From assembly GCF_000720455.1 (NCBI RefSeq), contig NZ_JOAK01000005.1, positions 434,001 to 498,000 of the forward strand: a stretch of 64,000 nt of DNA. Direction: 5' to 3'. The notes under the pieces were generated by a model. It saw nothing but the letters and a program-made list of their open reading frames with translations. It was not told the origin of the DNA and ran no database searches. Origin of the DNA: Streptomyces virginiae. GTDB taxonomy: Bacteria; Actinomycetota; Actinomycetes; Streptomycetales; Streptomycetaceae. Positions 33,423 to 42,877 of the stretch are shown one piece after another (within the stretch, counting starts at the first letter, position 1; each line of letters opens with the position of its first letter). A program made the position numbers and the translations under genes.

Positions 33423-34349
33423 CTACCGCAGCTTCGGGTCGAGCGCGTCGCGCAGGCCGTCACCGACGAAGGCGAAGCCGAGCACGGTGACGACGACGAA
33501 GAGGCTGGGGTACAGCCACAGGTAGTCGTGGACGCCGATGAAGGCCTGACCGGCCGCCAGCATGTTGCCCCACTCCGGGACGTCGACCGGGACACCGGCG
33601 CCGAGGAAGGAGAGGGCCGCGACGCCGATGATCGTGGTACCGACGTTGAACGTCGCGTAGACCAGAACGGGGGTCAGCGAGTTGGGCAGGATGTGCGTGC
33701 GGACGATCCGCCAGCCGCTGGCGCCGAGCGCCTTGGCCGCGTGGACGTAGTCCATCTCGCGCACCGACAGGATCGAGCTGCGCAGCAGTCGGGAGACGGT
33801 CGCCCACGAGAACACCGCGAGCGAGATGATCACCGGGGTGATGCCGCGGCCGGTGACCAGGATGATGACGACGGCGCCGATCATCAGCGGGAACGCCAGG
33901 AAGACGTCGGCGATGCGCATGACGAGGGTGTCGGCGAAGCCGGCGAAGTAACCGGCGATGGCGCCGAGGGCGACACCGATCAGCACGGCGAAGAAGATCG
34001 AGGCGAGGCCGACGAACATGGCCACGCGGGTACCGGCTATGAGGCGCGAGAACATGTCGCGGCCCAGGGCGTCGGTGCCCATCCAGTGCGTCCCGTTCGG
34101 CGACGCGAGGGTGTTCTCCAGGTCCTGCGCACCGGGGTCGAACGGCGCGAACATGTTGCCGAAGATCGCGGTCAGGAACAGCAGGCAGATGATCACGAGA
34201 CCGACGACGGCCAGCTTGTTCTGGACGAAGCGGTGGCGGATCTCGGCCCACTGGGTGAGCTGCTTGGGGGTTGCTTCAGGGGCGGCGGCCGCGGTGGCCG
34301 ACACGGGGCTCTCGTCCCCGATCGCCGGGCTCTTGACGAGCTCAGACAT
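33423..34349 (-). CDS. dppC: Oligopeptide ABC transporter permease, DppC type (importer 2)
   Basis: A 308-residue permease with an N-terminal polar arm and about six helices (VGLVIICLLFLTAIFGNMFA, SIFFAVLIGVALGAIAGYFA). It carries the EAA loop YVHAAKALGASGWRIVRTHI and ends DALDPKLR. It forms the membrane channel with the DppB protein encoded 24 bases upstream. Confidence 0.93.
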   Translation of the reverse strand: MSELVKSPAIGDESPVSATAAAAPEATPKQLTQWAEIRHRFVQNKLAVVGLVIICLLFLTAIFGNMFAPFDPGAQDLENTLASPNGTHWMGTDALGRDMFSRLIAGTRVAMFVGLASIFFAVLIGVALGAIAGYFAGFADTLVMRIADVFLAFPLMIGAVVIILVTGRGITPVIISLAVFSWATVSRLLRSSILSVREMDYVHAAKALGASGWRIVRTHILPNSLTPVLVYATFNVGTTIIGVAALSFLGAGVPVDVPEWGNMLAAGQAFIGVHDYLWLYPSLFVVVTVLGFAFVGDGLRDALDPKLR

Positions 34350-34372
34350 GAGGAAATCCTCCTTGGGGGCGG

Positions 34373-35299
34373 TCAGCTGAGGCGGATACGCGGGTCGAGG
34401 GCCGCGTACAGCAGGTCCACGATGAGGCTGAGGACGACGAAGATGGCGACGCTGTAGGTCACGACGCCGATCACGATCGGGTTGTTCTGCTGCTGGATCG
34501 CCTGAACCAGTGCCAGACCGACACCGTCCCAGTTGAAGATCGCCTCAGTGATGAGCGCGCCACCGAGAAGAGCGCCGAACGAGATGCCCAGGTAAGTGAC
34601 GACCGGGATGGACGAGTTGCGGAGCACGTGCTTGAAGAGCACGCGACGACGCGGGAGTCCCTTGGCCACGGCGGTCTTCACGTAGTCGGCTCGCAGCACC
34701 TCGAGCATCGTGCCGCGGGTCAGGCGGGCGACGAACGCGATGTCGGTGATGGCGAGGGTGACCGCGGGAAGGACCATGCCTTCGAGCTTGTCGCCGCCGA
34801 GCTGCGGGAACCACTGGAGCTCGACCGCGAACCACTTCATGAGCAGCATGCCGATCACGAACGTCGGGAAGCCGACGGCCATGGTCGTAAAGAATGTCGT
34901 GGCCATGTCCAAGATGCTGTATCTGTACAGGGCGGCGATGATGCCCACGCCCATACCGAACACCGTCACGAGCGTGATGGCCAGCAGGGCCAGCTTGGCG
35001 GTGTTCGCCAGCTTGGGGCCGAGGATCTCGGACACCTCGCGGCGCTGGATGAAGTCCTCGCCGAGGTCTCCGGTCGCGACCTTCGACACGTAGTTCACAT
35101 ACTGCTCGGGCAGCGACTTGTCGAGCCCGTACCGCGCCTTGAGCTCCGCGACCACGGCTGGGTCGCGTGCCTTGTCGCTGCCCGCGATCGAACCCACGGG
35201 ATCACCGGGGAGAACGAACAGACAAGCGAACAGAACCATGGTCGCGCCGATGAGGACTATGACCATCTGCCCGAGGCGACGGGCGACGTACCTTCCCAT
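34373..35299 (-). CDS. dppB: Oligopeptide ABC transporter permease, DppB type (importer 2)
   Basis: A 308-residue permease beginning MGRYVARRLGQMVIVLIG. The EAA loop is YVKTAVAKGLPRRRVLFKHV, followed by SSIPVVTYLGISFGALLGGA, and the C terminus is LLYAALDPRIRLS. It is separated from the binding-protein gene by 198 bases that contain a GC hairpin. Confidence 0.93.
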   Translation of the reverse strand: MGRYVARRLGQMVIVLIGATMVLFACLFVLPGDPVGSIAGSDKARDPAVVAELKARYGLDKSLPEQYVNYVSKVATGDLGEDFIQRREVSEILGPKLANTAKLALLAITLVTVFGMGVGIIAALYRYSILDMATTFFTTMAVGFPTFVIGMLLMKWFAVELQWFPQLGGDKLEGMVLPAVTLAITDIAFVARLTRGTMLEVLRADYVKTAVAKGLPRRRVLFKHVLRNSSIPVVTYLGISFGALLGGALITEAIFNWDGVGLALVQAIQQQNNPIVIGVVTYSVAIFVVLSLIVDLLYAALDPRIRLS

Positions 35300-35429
35300 G
35301 TTTGTGCCTCTCTACCTGGCCGCTTCTGGGAGCAGCGGCCTCCGGCCCAAGGAACGGGCCGGCTCTCGGCCTGCGGGGATTGCCCGCGGATGTGAGGGGT
35401 GCCGAAGTAAAAACGGCCTGCCGAGCGGG

Positions 35430-35462
35430 GCCGCGGCCCACCGGTCACCCGGGGGCCGCGGC
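35430..35462. terminator. Intra-operon hairpin after the binding-protein gene (importer 2)
   Basis: The arms GCCGCGGCCC (35430-35439) and GGGCCGCGGC (35453-35462) pair perfectly with a 13-base loop. It lies 36 bases after the binding-protein stop (35498) and 131 bases ahead of dppB. It mirrors the hairpin of importer 1 and could lower read-through into the permease genes. Confidence 0.6.
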
Positions 35463-35497
35463 ACGTTCGCTCCTGACGGATATACCGTCCGAACCGA

Positions 35498-37153
35498 TTA
35501 CTTCTTGAGCGAGATCTTCTCGAGGATCGGGTCCTCGTTGAAGTTGATGTCGTCCAGACCGTTGAACTTGTCGGTCGCCATCAGGCGGAACTGGGAACGG
35601 TTGAAGGTCGGGATGAGGGCCATGTCGTCCATGGCCATCTTCTCGGCCTGCTTGTACATCGCGGTACGAGCGGCCTCGTCCTTGGTGGCGCGAGCCGTGT
35701 CGACCAGCTTGTCGAACTCGGGGTTGTTGTAACGGGCGCGGTTGTCACCGACCACGTTGCCCTCGGCGTCCTTGTTCATCGAGGCCGAGTGCAGCAGCGG
35801 GAAGAGGAAGTTCTCCGGGGTCGGGTAGTCGGCACCCCACGCGAAGCGGTAGACGCCGGAGGCCTGGGCACCCTGCTGCTCCTTGAGCAGACCCGGGAAG
35901 TCCTTGCCGTCCAGCTTGACCTTCAGGCCGAGGACGTCCTCGAGCTGACGCGCGACGGCCTGGACCCACTCTTCGTGGCCCGCACCGGTGTTGAAGGAGA
36001 ACTTGATCTCGGTACCCGGCTTCAGGCCCGCCTTCTCGGCGTGCTCCTTGGCCTTGGCGACGTCCTGCTTGACGCAGGAGGTGCACAGGTCCTTCTGGTA
36101 CGCCTTCGGGAACGCCGGCGGCACGATGGTCGTCGACGGGGTCTGGTAGCCCTGGAAGACACCCTTGGCGATGGCCTGACGGTCGATCGCGTAGGAGATC
36201 GCCAGACGGGCGTCCTTGCTGTTGGTCGGGCCGTTGTCACCGATCGGCAGAACGTAGTTCATGCCGTTGGTGTCCTTGGCGAACCACTTGTTCTGCGGCT
36301 TGTACTTCGCCTCGGCCGTCTTCAGCATCGGCGTCGGGATGTGCGCGTAGTCGAAGGTGCCGGCCTGGAAGCCGTCGTACTCGAGCTGCTGCGCGGTCTT
36401 GTCGTTGAGGAGGGTGACCTGGACCTTGTCCAGCTTCGCCTTCTCCAGGCCGTACTCGTCGTTGCGGACGAGGTTGATGGCCTTGTTGTGCTCCCAGCTG
36501 CCGTCCATCTTGAACGGACCGTTGCCGATGGGGGCCTCGCCGAACGCCTTGTCCTCTTCGCCGACCTTGGCGGCCTTCGGGACCGGGCTGTAGGCGGTGT
36601 GCGCCGTCTTCAGCACGAACTCGCAGTCGGCCTTGGTCAGGTCGACCTTGATGGTGTGCGCGTCCGGGGTGGTGACACCGGAGAAGGTCTTGGCCGAGCC
36701 GTCCTGCAGCTGGTCGTAACCCTTGATGCCGGCGAAGTGGTACGCCACGTCGGAGGCGGCGGCCTTGTGCGCGGAACGCGCCCAACCGCGGGCGAACGCC
36801 TCGGCGTCGACGACCTCGCCGTTGGAGAACTTGGTGTCGGCCTTGACCTTGAAGGTCCAGGTGGTGCAGCCCTCGTCCGAGCTCGCCGACTCGGCCAGCG
36901 CGGGCTCGGCCAGGCCGTCCGGCGTGTTCGAGTACAGGCCGGTGAACAGGGCGTTGGACAGCAGGATGCCCGTGGACTCGTGGGCACGCCCCGGGTCGAT
37001 GGTGTCCGGCTCCGTGCTGCCCAGGCGGAACGTGCCGCCGCCGGCAGTGTTGCCCTTGTCCTTGCTGTCACCGTCACCGCCGCCACAGGCGGTAGCGGCC
37101 AGGGCGACGAGAACCGCGCCCACGACCCACTTGGCGCTCTTGGCACCGCGCAT
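35498..37153 (-). CDS. Oligopeptide-binding lipoprotein (importer 2)
   Basis: A 551-residue SBP_bac_5 lipoprotein. The signal peptide VVGAVLVALAATACGGGDGD ends in lipobox AATAC, with the anchored Cys near residue 21. Family features: TFRLGSTEPDTIDPGRAHES, FKVKADTKFSNGEVVDAEAF and ARLAISYAIDRQAIAKGVF. It is about as similar to the importer 1 protein as paralogues usually are, not a recent copy. ATG 37153 is chosen for GAGGAGGAAA ahead of it. It should deliver peptides to the DppBCDF complex encoded downstream. Confidence 0.93.
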   Translation of the reverse strand: MRGAKSAKWVVGAVLVALAATACGGGDGDSKDKGNTAGGGTFRLGSTEPDTIDPGRAHESTGILLSNALFTGLYSNTPDGLAEPALAESASSDEGCTTWTFKVKADTKFSNGEVVDAEAFARGWARSAHKAAASDVAYHFAGIKGYDQLQDGSAKTFSGVTTPDAHTIKVDLTKADCEFVLKTAHTAYSPVPKAAKVGEEDKAFGEAPIGNGPFKMDGSWEHNKAINLVRNDEYGLEKAKLDKVQVTLLNDKTAQQLEYDGFQAGTFDYAHIPTPMLKTAEAKYKPQNKWFAKDTNGMNYVLPIGDNGPTNSKDARLAISYAIDRQAIAKGVFQGYQTPSTTIVPPAFPKAYQKDLCTSCVKQDVAKAKEHAEKAGLKPGTEIKFSFNTGAGHEEWVQAVARQLEDVLGLKVKLDGKDFPGLLKEQQGAQASGVYRFAWGADYPTPENFLFPLLHSASMNKDAEGNVVGDNRARYNNPEFDKLVDTARATKDEAARTAMYKQAEKMAMDDMALIPTFNRSQFRLMATDKFNGLDDINFNEDPILEKISLKK

Positions 37154-37501
37154 GGGTTTCCTCCTCATGAGTCCACTGATCGACTTGAGGGGCATGAAAA
37201 CCTCGCCGACACCCCTGACGGCGAATGGTTTCCTGCCCATAGTGTGCTCGTGAGTCGGCGCGATCCCCACATCGCGTGACCCATTGACCCGAGCTCAATG
37301 GAGCCATCCTCAGGGACCGCCAGGCCGTAAACCACACTTAAGTGGTCTCGTTTTCACAACATCGATCCGCGGCAGAAACCCGAAATCCGGACAAACGGAT
37401 AGGAGACAGACACGTGCGAAACGGACGGTTAGCTCATCATCCGGAGTGTCACGGTCGGTATGCGGACACCTGAACGCAAAAATCCGCTTGACAAAAGCGA
37501 A
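37154..37501. promoter_or_regulatory. Upstream region of importer 2 with a palindrome
   Basis: No gene is seen in this 348-base stretch, which is less GC-rich than its surroundings and should hold the importer 2 promoter. CACTTAAGTG at 37335-37344 is a perfect 10-base palindrome about 180 bases ahead of the ATG. No regulator can be assigned from sequence. Confidence 0.4.
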
Positions 37502-37540
37502 CAGCCCCTTCCTGCACGGGGTCCGTGCGGGAAGGGGCTG
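37502..37540 (-). terminator. Terminator of typA
   Basis: The arms CAGCCCCTTCCTGCAC (37502-37517) and GTGCGGGAAGGGGCTG (37525-37540) pair with one G-T wobble around a 7-base loop. On the minus strand the stem is followed by TTCGCTTTTG, a weak U-run. It lies 85 bases after the typA stop. Confidence 0.85.
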
Positions 37541-37625
37541 CTGTTTTACCACGCGCGTGCGGCCGGTGACGACCGCCACGGCCGCCGCCCGGGCGAACCC
37601 GGGGCCGGCGGCCCGAACGCGGTTA

Positions 37626-39530
37626 CTACTTGGCGGACTTGGCGCGCGACGCGGTGCGCGAGCGCTCCTTCTGGTCCAGGACGACCTTGCGGATGCGGAC
37701 CGCCTCCGGGGTCACCTCGACGCACTCGTCGTCGCGGCAGAACTCCAGGGACTGCTCCAGGGAGAGCTTGCGCGGCGGGACGATCGCCTCGAACGTGTCG
37801 GCCGAGGAGGAGCGCATGTTGGTGAGCTTCTTCTCCTTGGTGATGTTCACGTCCATGTCGTCGGCGCGCGAGTTCTCGCCGACGATCATGCCCTCGTACA
37901 CCTCGGTGCCGGGGTCGGTGAACAGGACACCGCGCTCCTGGAGGTTGGTCATCGCGAACGCGGTGACCGCACCGGCGCGGTCGGCGACCAGGGAGCCGTT
38001 GTTGCGGGTGACCAGCTGGCCGAACCACGGCTCGTGGCCCTCGTGGATCGAGTGGCCGATGCCGGTGCCGCGGGTCTGGGTCAGGAACTCCGTACGGAAG
38101 CCGATCAGGCCACGGGACGGAACGACGAACTCCATGCGGACCCAGCCGGAGCCGTGGTTCGACATGTTGTCCATGCGGCCCTTGCGGACGCCCATGAGCT
38201 GCGTGACCGCACCCATGTGCTCCTCGGGCACGTCGATCGTCATGCGCTCGACCGGCTCGTGCACCTTGCCGTCGACCTCGCGGGTGACGACCTGCGGCTT
38301 GCCGATGGTCAGCTCGAAGCCCTCGCGGCGCATCTGCTCGACGAGGATCGCCAGCGCGAGCTCACCGCGGCCCTGGACCTCCCAGGCGTCCGGGCGCTCG
38401 GTGTCGAGGACGCGCAGCGAGACGTTACCGATCAGCTCGCGGTCGAGGCGGTCCTTGACCTGGCGGGCGGTGACCTTGCGGTCCTTGACCGCGGCCTTGG
38501 CGTCGGCGCCCTTGCCGGAGCCGCCGCGGCCGACCATCGGGGAGGTGTTGGTGCCGATGACCATGGAGATGGCCGGCTCGTCCACCGTGATCAGCGGCAG
38601 CGCGATCGGGTTCTCCGGGTCGGCCAGGGTCTCGCCGATCATGATCTCGGGGATACCGGCGACGGCGCAGATGTCACCGGGGCCGGCGACCTCGGCCGGC
38701 TTGCGGGTGAGCGCCTCGGTCATCATCAGCTCGGTGATGCGGACGTTGGAGATCGAGCCGTCACGCTTGATCCACGCGACCGTCTGGCCCTTGCGCAGCT
38801 CGCCCTGCTCGACGCGCAGCAGCGCGATACGGCCGAGGAAGTTGTCGGCGTCCAGGTTGGTGACGTGCGCCTGGAGGGGGGCCTCCTCGTCGTACACCGG
38901 GGCCGGGACGTGCTCCAGGATGGTGGAGAAGAACGGCTCCAGGTTCTCGCTGTCGGCGGGGACGGTGCCGTCCTCCGGCTTGGTCAGCGAGGCGATGCCG
39001 TCACGGCCGCAGGCGTAGACGATCGGGAACTCGATCTGGTCCTCGTCGGCGTCCAGGTCCAGGAACAGGTCGTAGGTCTCGTTGACGACCTCGTCGATCC
39101 GGGAGTCCGGACGGTCCGTCTTGTTGATGCAGAGGATGACCGGCTTCCGCTGCTGGAGGGCCTTGCGGAGGACGAAGCGGGTCTGGGGCAGCGGACCCTC
39201 GGAGGCGTCCACCAGCAGGACGACGGCGTCGACCATCGACAGACCGCGCTCGACCTCGCCACCGAAGTCGGCGTGGCCGGGGGTGTCGATGATGTTGATC
39301 GTGATCGGGGCCCCGCCGTCCTTGGGGTGATACTTCACCGCCGTGTTCTTGGCGAGGATCGTGATGCCCTTCTCACGCTCCAGGTCGTTCGAGTCCATCA
39401 TGCGGTCGTCGAGCTGCTGGTGGGCGGCGAAGGCACCGGCCTGCTTGAGCATGGCATCGACGATGGTCGTCTTGCCATGGTCGACGTGGGCGACGATGGC
39501 GACGTTACGGATGTCGTGGCGCGTGGGCAC
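37626..39530 (-). CDS. typA: Ribosome-associated translational GTPase TypA/BipA
   Basis: A 634-residue GTPase of the EF-G superfamily that binds the 70S ribosome and helps 50S assembly and stress adaptation. G1 is AHVDHGKTT (residues 14-22), G2 region LEREKGITILAKNTAV, G3 DTPGHADFGGEV and G4 INKTDRPDS. The TypA-specific C-terminal part has MEFVVPSRGLIGFRTEFLTQ and TRGTGIGHSIHEGHEPW. GTG at 39530 gives MPTRHDIRNVAIV, as in homologues, with GGGAG ahead. The upstream 39531-39864 stretch has no gene other than the promoter region and a hairpin. Confidence 0.96.
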   Translation of the reverse strand: MPTRHDIRNVAIVAHVDHGKTTIVDAMLKQAGAFAAHQQLDDRMMDSNDLEREKGITILAKNTAVKYHPKDGGAPITINIIDTPGHADFGGEVERGLSMVDAVVLLVDASEGPLPQTRFVLRKALQQRKPVILCINKTDRPDSRIDEVVNETYDLFLDLDADEDQIEFPIVYACGRDGIASLTKPEDGTVPADSENLEPFFSTILEHVPAPVYDEEAPLQAHVTNLDADNFLGRIALLRVEQGELRKGQTVAWIKRDGSISNVRITELMMTEALTRKPAEVAGPGDICAVAGIPEIMIGETLADPENPIALPLITVDEPAISMVIGTNTSPMVGRGGSGKGADAKAAVKDRKVTARQVKDRLDRELIGNVSLRVLDTERPDAWEVQGRGELALAILVEQMRREGFELTIGKPQVVTREVDGKVHEPVERMTIDVPEEHMGAVTQLMGVRKGRMDNMSNHGSGWVRMEFVVPSRGLIGFRTEFLTQTRGTGIGHSIHEGHEPWFGQLVTRNNGSLVADRAGAVTAFAMTNLQERGVLFTDPGTEVYEGMIVGENSRADDMDVNITKEKKLTNMRSSSADTFEAIVPPRKLSLEQSLEFCRDDECVEVTPEAVRIRKVVLDQKERSRTASRAKSAK

Positions 39531-39758
39531 TTCGGCGCTTCTCCCGGGATCGTGGATGGCGTCGCGTACGGCCTGGCACGCGCGCCTCGACCGGGCGAAA
39601 ACCTGCCACGGCCTTACCCCATGGTACGTCGCGTGGCGGGAACCGCCTGCCGGGGGGTCTGTCAAGAGGCCGGAGGAATGAGCGCGGCCGAGCGTGAGGT
39701 GGGGTGCCCGGGCCGCCGTTCCTGCGGGAATACATGCGGGTCAACGGGTATGCACGAC

Positions 39759-39788
39759 CTTGCCCGCCGGAGTTCCGGCGGGCAAGGG
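39759..39788. terminator. Terminator hairpin after the orphan binding protein
   Basis: The arms CCTTGCCCGCCGGA (39759-39772) and TCCGGCGGGCAAGG (39775-39788) are exact complements. It sits 77 bases after the stop of the leftward gene ending at 39865. Confidence 0.82.
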
Positions 39789-39864
39789 ACTTGAGTCACA
39801 TCTGAGCTTGTGACCCGCGGGTCAACCTGACAGGCACCCCTTTGTCACCACATCTTCGCCCGGG

Positions 39865-42198
39865 CTACTTCTTCTTCTCCTTGGCCTTCGGTGCCTTCTT
39901 CCAGCCGATGTCCTGGTAGCGGGGGGCGCCGAGGCCGAAGGCGCCGGCGTTGACCAGGCTGGGCTTGACCGCCACCAGCTCGGGGCGCTGGAAGAGCGGG
40001 ATCGAACCGGCCGCGGCCCAGATGCGGGCGTCGGCCTTGCGCACCAGCTCGCGGGACTGCGCCTCGTCCAGCTCCCCGACCGCCTGGTCGAACAGCTGGT
40101 CGATGTGGTCGGTGCCGACCCGGGTGTAGTTCTGTTCGACGAGGAGCGAGCCGTCCGCCGCCGGCTCCGGCTTGGCGAAGATCGGCCGGGCGTCGGTGGC
40201 GGGGAAGGCCGTCGCCGGCCAGGAGTAGAGCGCCAGGTCGTACTGGCCCGAGGCGATGTGGTCCTTGAAGAAGCTGTCGTCGGCCACCTTGGTCGTCTCG
40301 GTGTTCACCCCGAGCTTGCGGAGCGTCTGGGAGATCCGCTCACCGACGGCGCGCAGGGACTCCGAGCCGGGTCCGGCGGGCAGGACGAAGCGCAGGGTGA
40401 GCGCCTTGCCGTCCTTGGCGAGCATGTTGCCCGAGGTGCGGGCGGCCTGCTTGGCGGGGGCCGGGGCCGGGGACCCCTTGGCGGGGTCGGCCGCGTCGCC
40501 GTCCCGGGCCGCGCTGCGCTTGGCGTCGTCGGCGGTGCGGGCCGTGGCCGCCTGGGCGAGGAGGGAGGCCTTCTGCTGGGCCCCGAAGGGGGCGGGGGCC
40601 AGGACCGGGGAGACGCCGTCCTGCTCGCCGTCGGGCGCGGCGGCGTCGTCGGCGTCGTCGGCGGCACGGGTGTCGGAGCCCTCTTCGGCGGCTTCGCCGT
40701 TGGCCCCGTCGTCCTCGCCCACGATGTACAGGCCGTCGTTGCCGGTGCCCGGGCCCGCGGGGGTCTTGCCGTCGTCCTGCGGCGCGCTCTCCGGTCCGGC
40801 CTTGGCCCCGGCCGGCTCGGTGAGCTTGCCGCCCCGGCGCCAGCCGGCGTCGGCGAGGAGGGCCTGGGCCGCCTTGGCGTCCTGGCCGCCGAGGGCGTCG
40901 CTGTTGTCGGCGTACGCCTGCTGCCCGGCCAGGGCCACGTGGCTGCCGACCGGCTTCGCGGGCAGGCCGAGCGGCTTCAGTACGAGGTCGGCCAGCGCCT
41001 GGCGGTCCAGGGCGCGCGCCACCGCCCGGCGCACCCGTTCGTCCGCCAGCGGGCCGGACGCCCCGTTCATCGCCAGCTGCGTGTAGGCCGGCTCCAGGGA
41101 CTTGCGGACCGTGAAGCCCCGCAGGGCCGCCTGCTCGTCCGCGTACCGCTTCACCGCCTCGGTGTGCTTGGTGCGGGTCTCCTTCTCCTGCGCCGCCTTC
41201 TCCTCGTCCGTGCCGTAGGCGTTCGCCCAGGACAGCGTGGCCTGCGCCGGGGTCACCGCGGCGCCCGGGCCGTGCGCCGGGGCCCCGCCCGCGCCCGCGC
41301 CGCCCTTGCCGGCGGCGTCCTTGCCTGCGGCGTCCCGGCGGGCCAGTGCGATGCGCTCGGCCCCGGAGCGGTCGATCTCCGCCAGGTCGACCTTCCCGGC
41401 GGCCAGTGCCGCCGGGCGCTCGGCGCGCGGCACCGCCGTCAGGACCAGCGTGTCCAGCTTGGCCTGCTTGCCCCACCAGCGCGGATTGCGCGTCAGGGCG
41501 GCGGTGCCCGTCTTCTTGTCGATCGCCCCGAGGGCGAAGGGTCCGGCGGTGACCTTCAGGGTGCCGCGGGCGCCCTCGTTGAAGGCGTCCGGGGTGCCGG
41601 TGACCTGCTTGGGGTAGAGCGGGGAGAACAGCGAGCGCCAGTCCGCGTACGGCTTGGCGAAGGTGACCCTGACCTCCAGGTCGGTCTTGCCCTTCTCGAT
41701 CTTCTCGATCCGCTCGTAGCCGGCGTTGCGCGCCGTCCAGTACGCCGAGTCCTTGCCGTTCAGGGCCCGCCACTGGGCCACGAAGTCGGGGGCGCCGATC
41801 TCCCGCCCGTCGCTCCACACGGCCTGCTGGTTCAGCTTGTACAGGACGACCTGCTTGGGCTCCCGCTCGATGACCTCGGCCTTCTCCAGGTAGTCGGGAT
41901 TGGCCACGGGCCGCCCCTTGGCGTCCAGCACGAACAGCTGCGGCAGCACGGCCCCCGCGATCCTGCTGGTGGTCGCGTCCGCGTCGGCCTGGAAGGCGTT
42001 GAGGGTGTCCGGAAGGCTGTCCACCGCCCACCGCAGCACACCCCCGTCCGCGACCTTGTCGCGGGTGGTCGTGGCGATGTCCTGTCCTGCGGCGGCCGGG
42101 CCGCCCTCGTCGTCACCCGCGCCGCAGCCCGTGAGCAGCGGCAGTGCGAGGACTCCCGAGGTCAGGAGCGCCAAGGACCTGCGCCTTCTCTGGGACAT
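39865..42198 (-). CDS. Orphan peptide-binding lipoprotein with disordered insert
   Basis: A 777-residue SBP_bac_5-type lipoprotein, well above the usual 530-600. The signal peptide LALLTSGVLALPLLTGCGAG has the clear lipobox LTGC. The core has ADGGVLRWAVDSLPDTLNAF, QAVWSDGREIGAPDFVAQWR and RRAVARALDRQALADLVLKP. An Asp/Ala/Gly-rich insert of about 130 residues (roughly 500-640) splits the second half before ALTLRFVLPAGPGSESLRAV. ATG 42198 is chosen for GGAGGTACC. No permease or ATPase gene is adjacent, so it must use another transporter or act as a sensor. Confidence 0.88.
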   Translation of the reverse strand: MSQRRRRSLALLTSGVLALPLLTGCGAGDDEGGPAAAGQDIATTTRDKVADGGVLRWAVDSLPDTLNAFQADADATTSRIAGAVLPQLFVLDAKGRPVANPDYLEKAEVIEREPKQVVLYKLNQQAVWSDGREIGAPDFVAQWRALNGKDSAYWTARNAGYERIEKIEKGKTDLEVRVTFAKPYADWRSLFSPLYPKQVTGTPDAFNEGARGTLKVTAGPFALGAIDKKTGTAALTRNPRWWGKQAKLDTLVLTAVPRAERPAALAAGKVDLAEIDRSGAERIALARRDAAGKDAAGKGGAGAGGAPAHGPGAAVTPAQATLSWANAYGTDEEKAAQEKETRTKHTEAVKRYADEQAALRGFTVRKSLEPAYTQLAMNGASGPLADERVRRAVARALDRQALADLVLKPLGLPAKPVGSHVALAGQQAYADNSDALGGQDAKAAQALLADAGWRRGGKLTEPAGAKAGPESAPQDDGKTPAGPGTGNDGLYIVGEDDGANGEAAEEGSDTRAADDADDAAAPDGEQDGVSPVLAPAPFGAQQKASLLAQAATARTADDAKRSAARDGDAADPAKGSPAPAPAKQAARTSGNMLAKDGKALTLRFVLPAGPGSESLRAVGERISQTLRKLGVNTETTKVADDSFFKDHIASGQYDLALYSWPATAFPATDARPIFAKPEPAADGSLLVEQNYTRVGTDHIDQLFDQAVGELDEAQSRELVRKADARIWAAAGSIPLFQRPELVAVKPSLVNAGAFGLGAPRYQDIGWKKAPKAKEKKK

Positions 42199-42546
42199 GG
42201 GTGGTACCTCCGGGGCGGGGCTTGGGGGAAGCATGATCACGTTCGGCGGTATATGGAGCTGATCACACCGGTTGCCGGACTCCACTGAAATCGACGGCGC
42301 TCCGTACCCTTCGCAGCCGCCTCTCGCCACGCCGCGAACCCCACCCGTGCGGACCAATCCCGCTTGCGGGGCGGGAGGGCGTTCCCCCGGGAGAGGGATG
42401 AGAATGGGGGGCGGGGAGGGGCGCACAGTTCGCGCCTGCGCGCCCGCAATCGCTGCACGTCCCTTCACAACCGGGGACACGAGGCGCGACACTCGCAGGC
42501 GCACATGAGCGTTGCCACCGCACCCTGGCGGAAATGAGGGCAAATC
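42199..42546. promoter_or_regulatory. Divergent intergenic region
   Basis: About 350 bases between the leftward binding-protein gene and the rightward small coiled-coil gene. It should carry both promoters. I see no gene, no strong palindrome and no repeat. The stretch 42230-42270 (TGATCACG...CTGATCACA) has two TGATCAC copies 25 bases apart, which might be an operator. Confidence 0.35.
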
Positions 42547-42765
42547 ATGTCCCTGAACGACGATCTGACCGCAGTACGACGCAACCTGGACGAGCTGACG
42601 CGCAAGGTCGAGCGGCTGGAGCAGCAGGCCGCGCGCCAGAAGCCCGCGTCGGCCGCGCCGGACCCGTCCCGGATGGTGACGGTCCCGGACACCCCCTACG
42701 ACAGCACGCTGTGGACGGACTCCGACGACGAGGGCCTGGGCGCCCGCGACCGCCGCGCGCCCTGA
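42547..42765 (+). CDS. Small coiled-coil protein
   Basis: A 72-residue hydrophilic protein. Residues 3-30 form a likely helix (LNDDLTAVRRNLDELTRKVE) with heptad-spaced Leu, Val and Leu. The rest is Pro/Asp-rich (PDTPYDSTLWTDSDDEG). No signal peptide. ATG 42547 has GAGGG eight bases ahead. I do not recognise the family. Composition is typical for the genome, which supports it being a real gene, but the function is unknown. Confidence 0.65.
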   Translation: MSLNDDLTAVRRNLDELTRKVERLEQQAARQKPASAAPDPSRMVTVPDTPYDSTLWTDSDDEGLGARDRRAP

Positions 42766-42877
42766 CGCCGCCCGTACGCGACCCGCACGCCGTCCACCCC
42801 GCACCCCCGCAAGGCCCGGCCGCCCCGCGGCCGGGTCCGGCGGGGGCGTCCCCCCATCACTCCTCCCGGAGTCCTCT

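Noticed and set aside
30249..34457. A 1402-residue rightward open frame over importer 2
   Set aside because: Antisense shadow of dppB, dppC, dppD and the DUF2690 genes. Long stop-free antisense frames are normal at this GC content.
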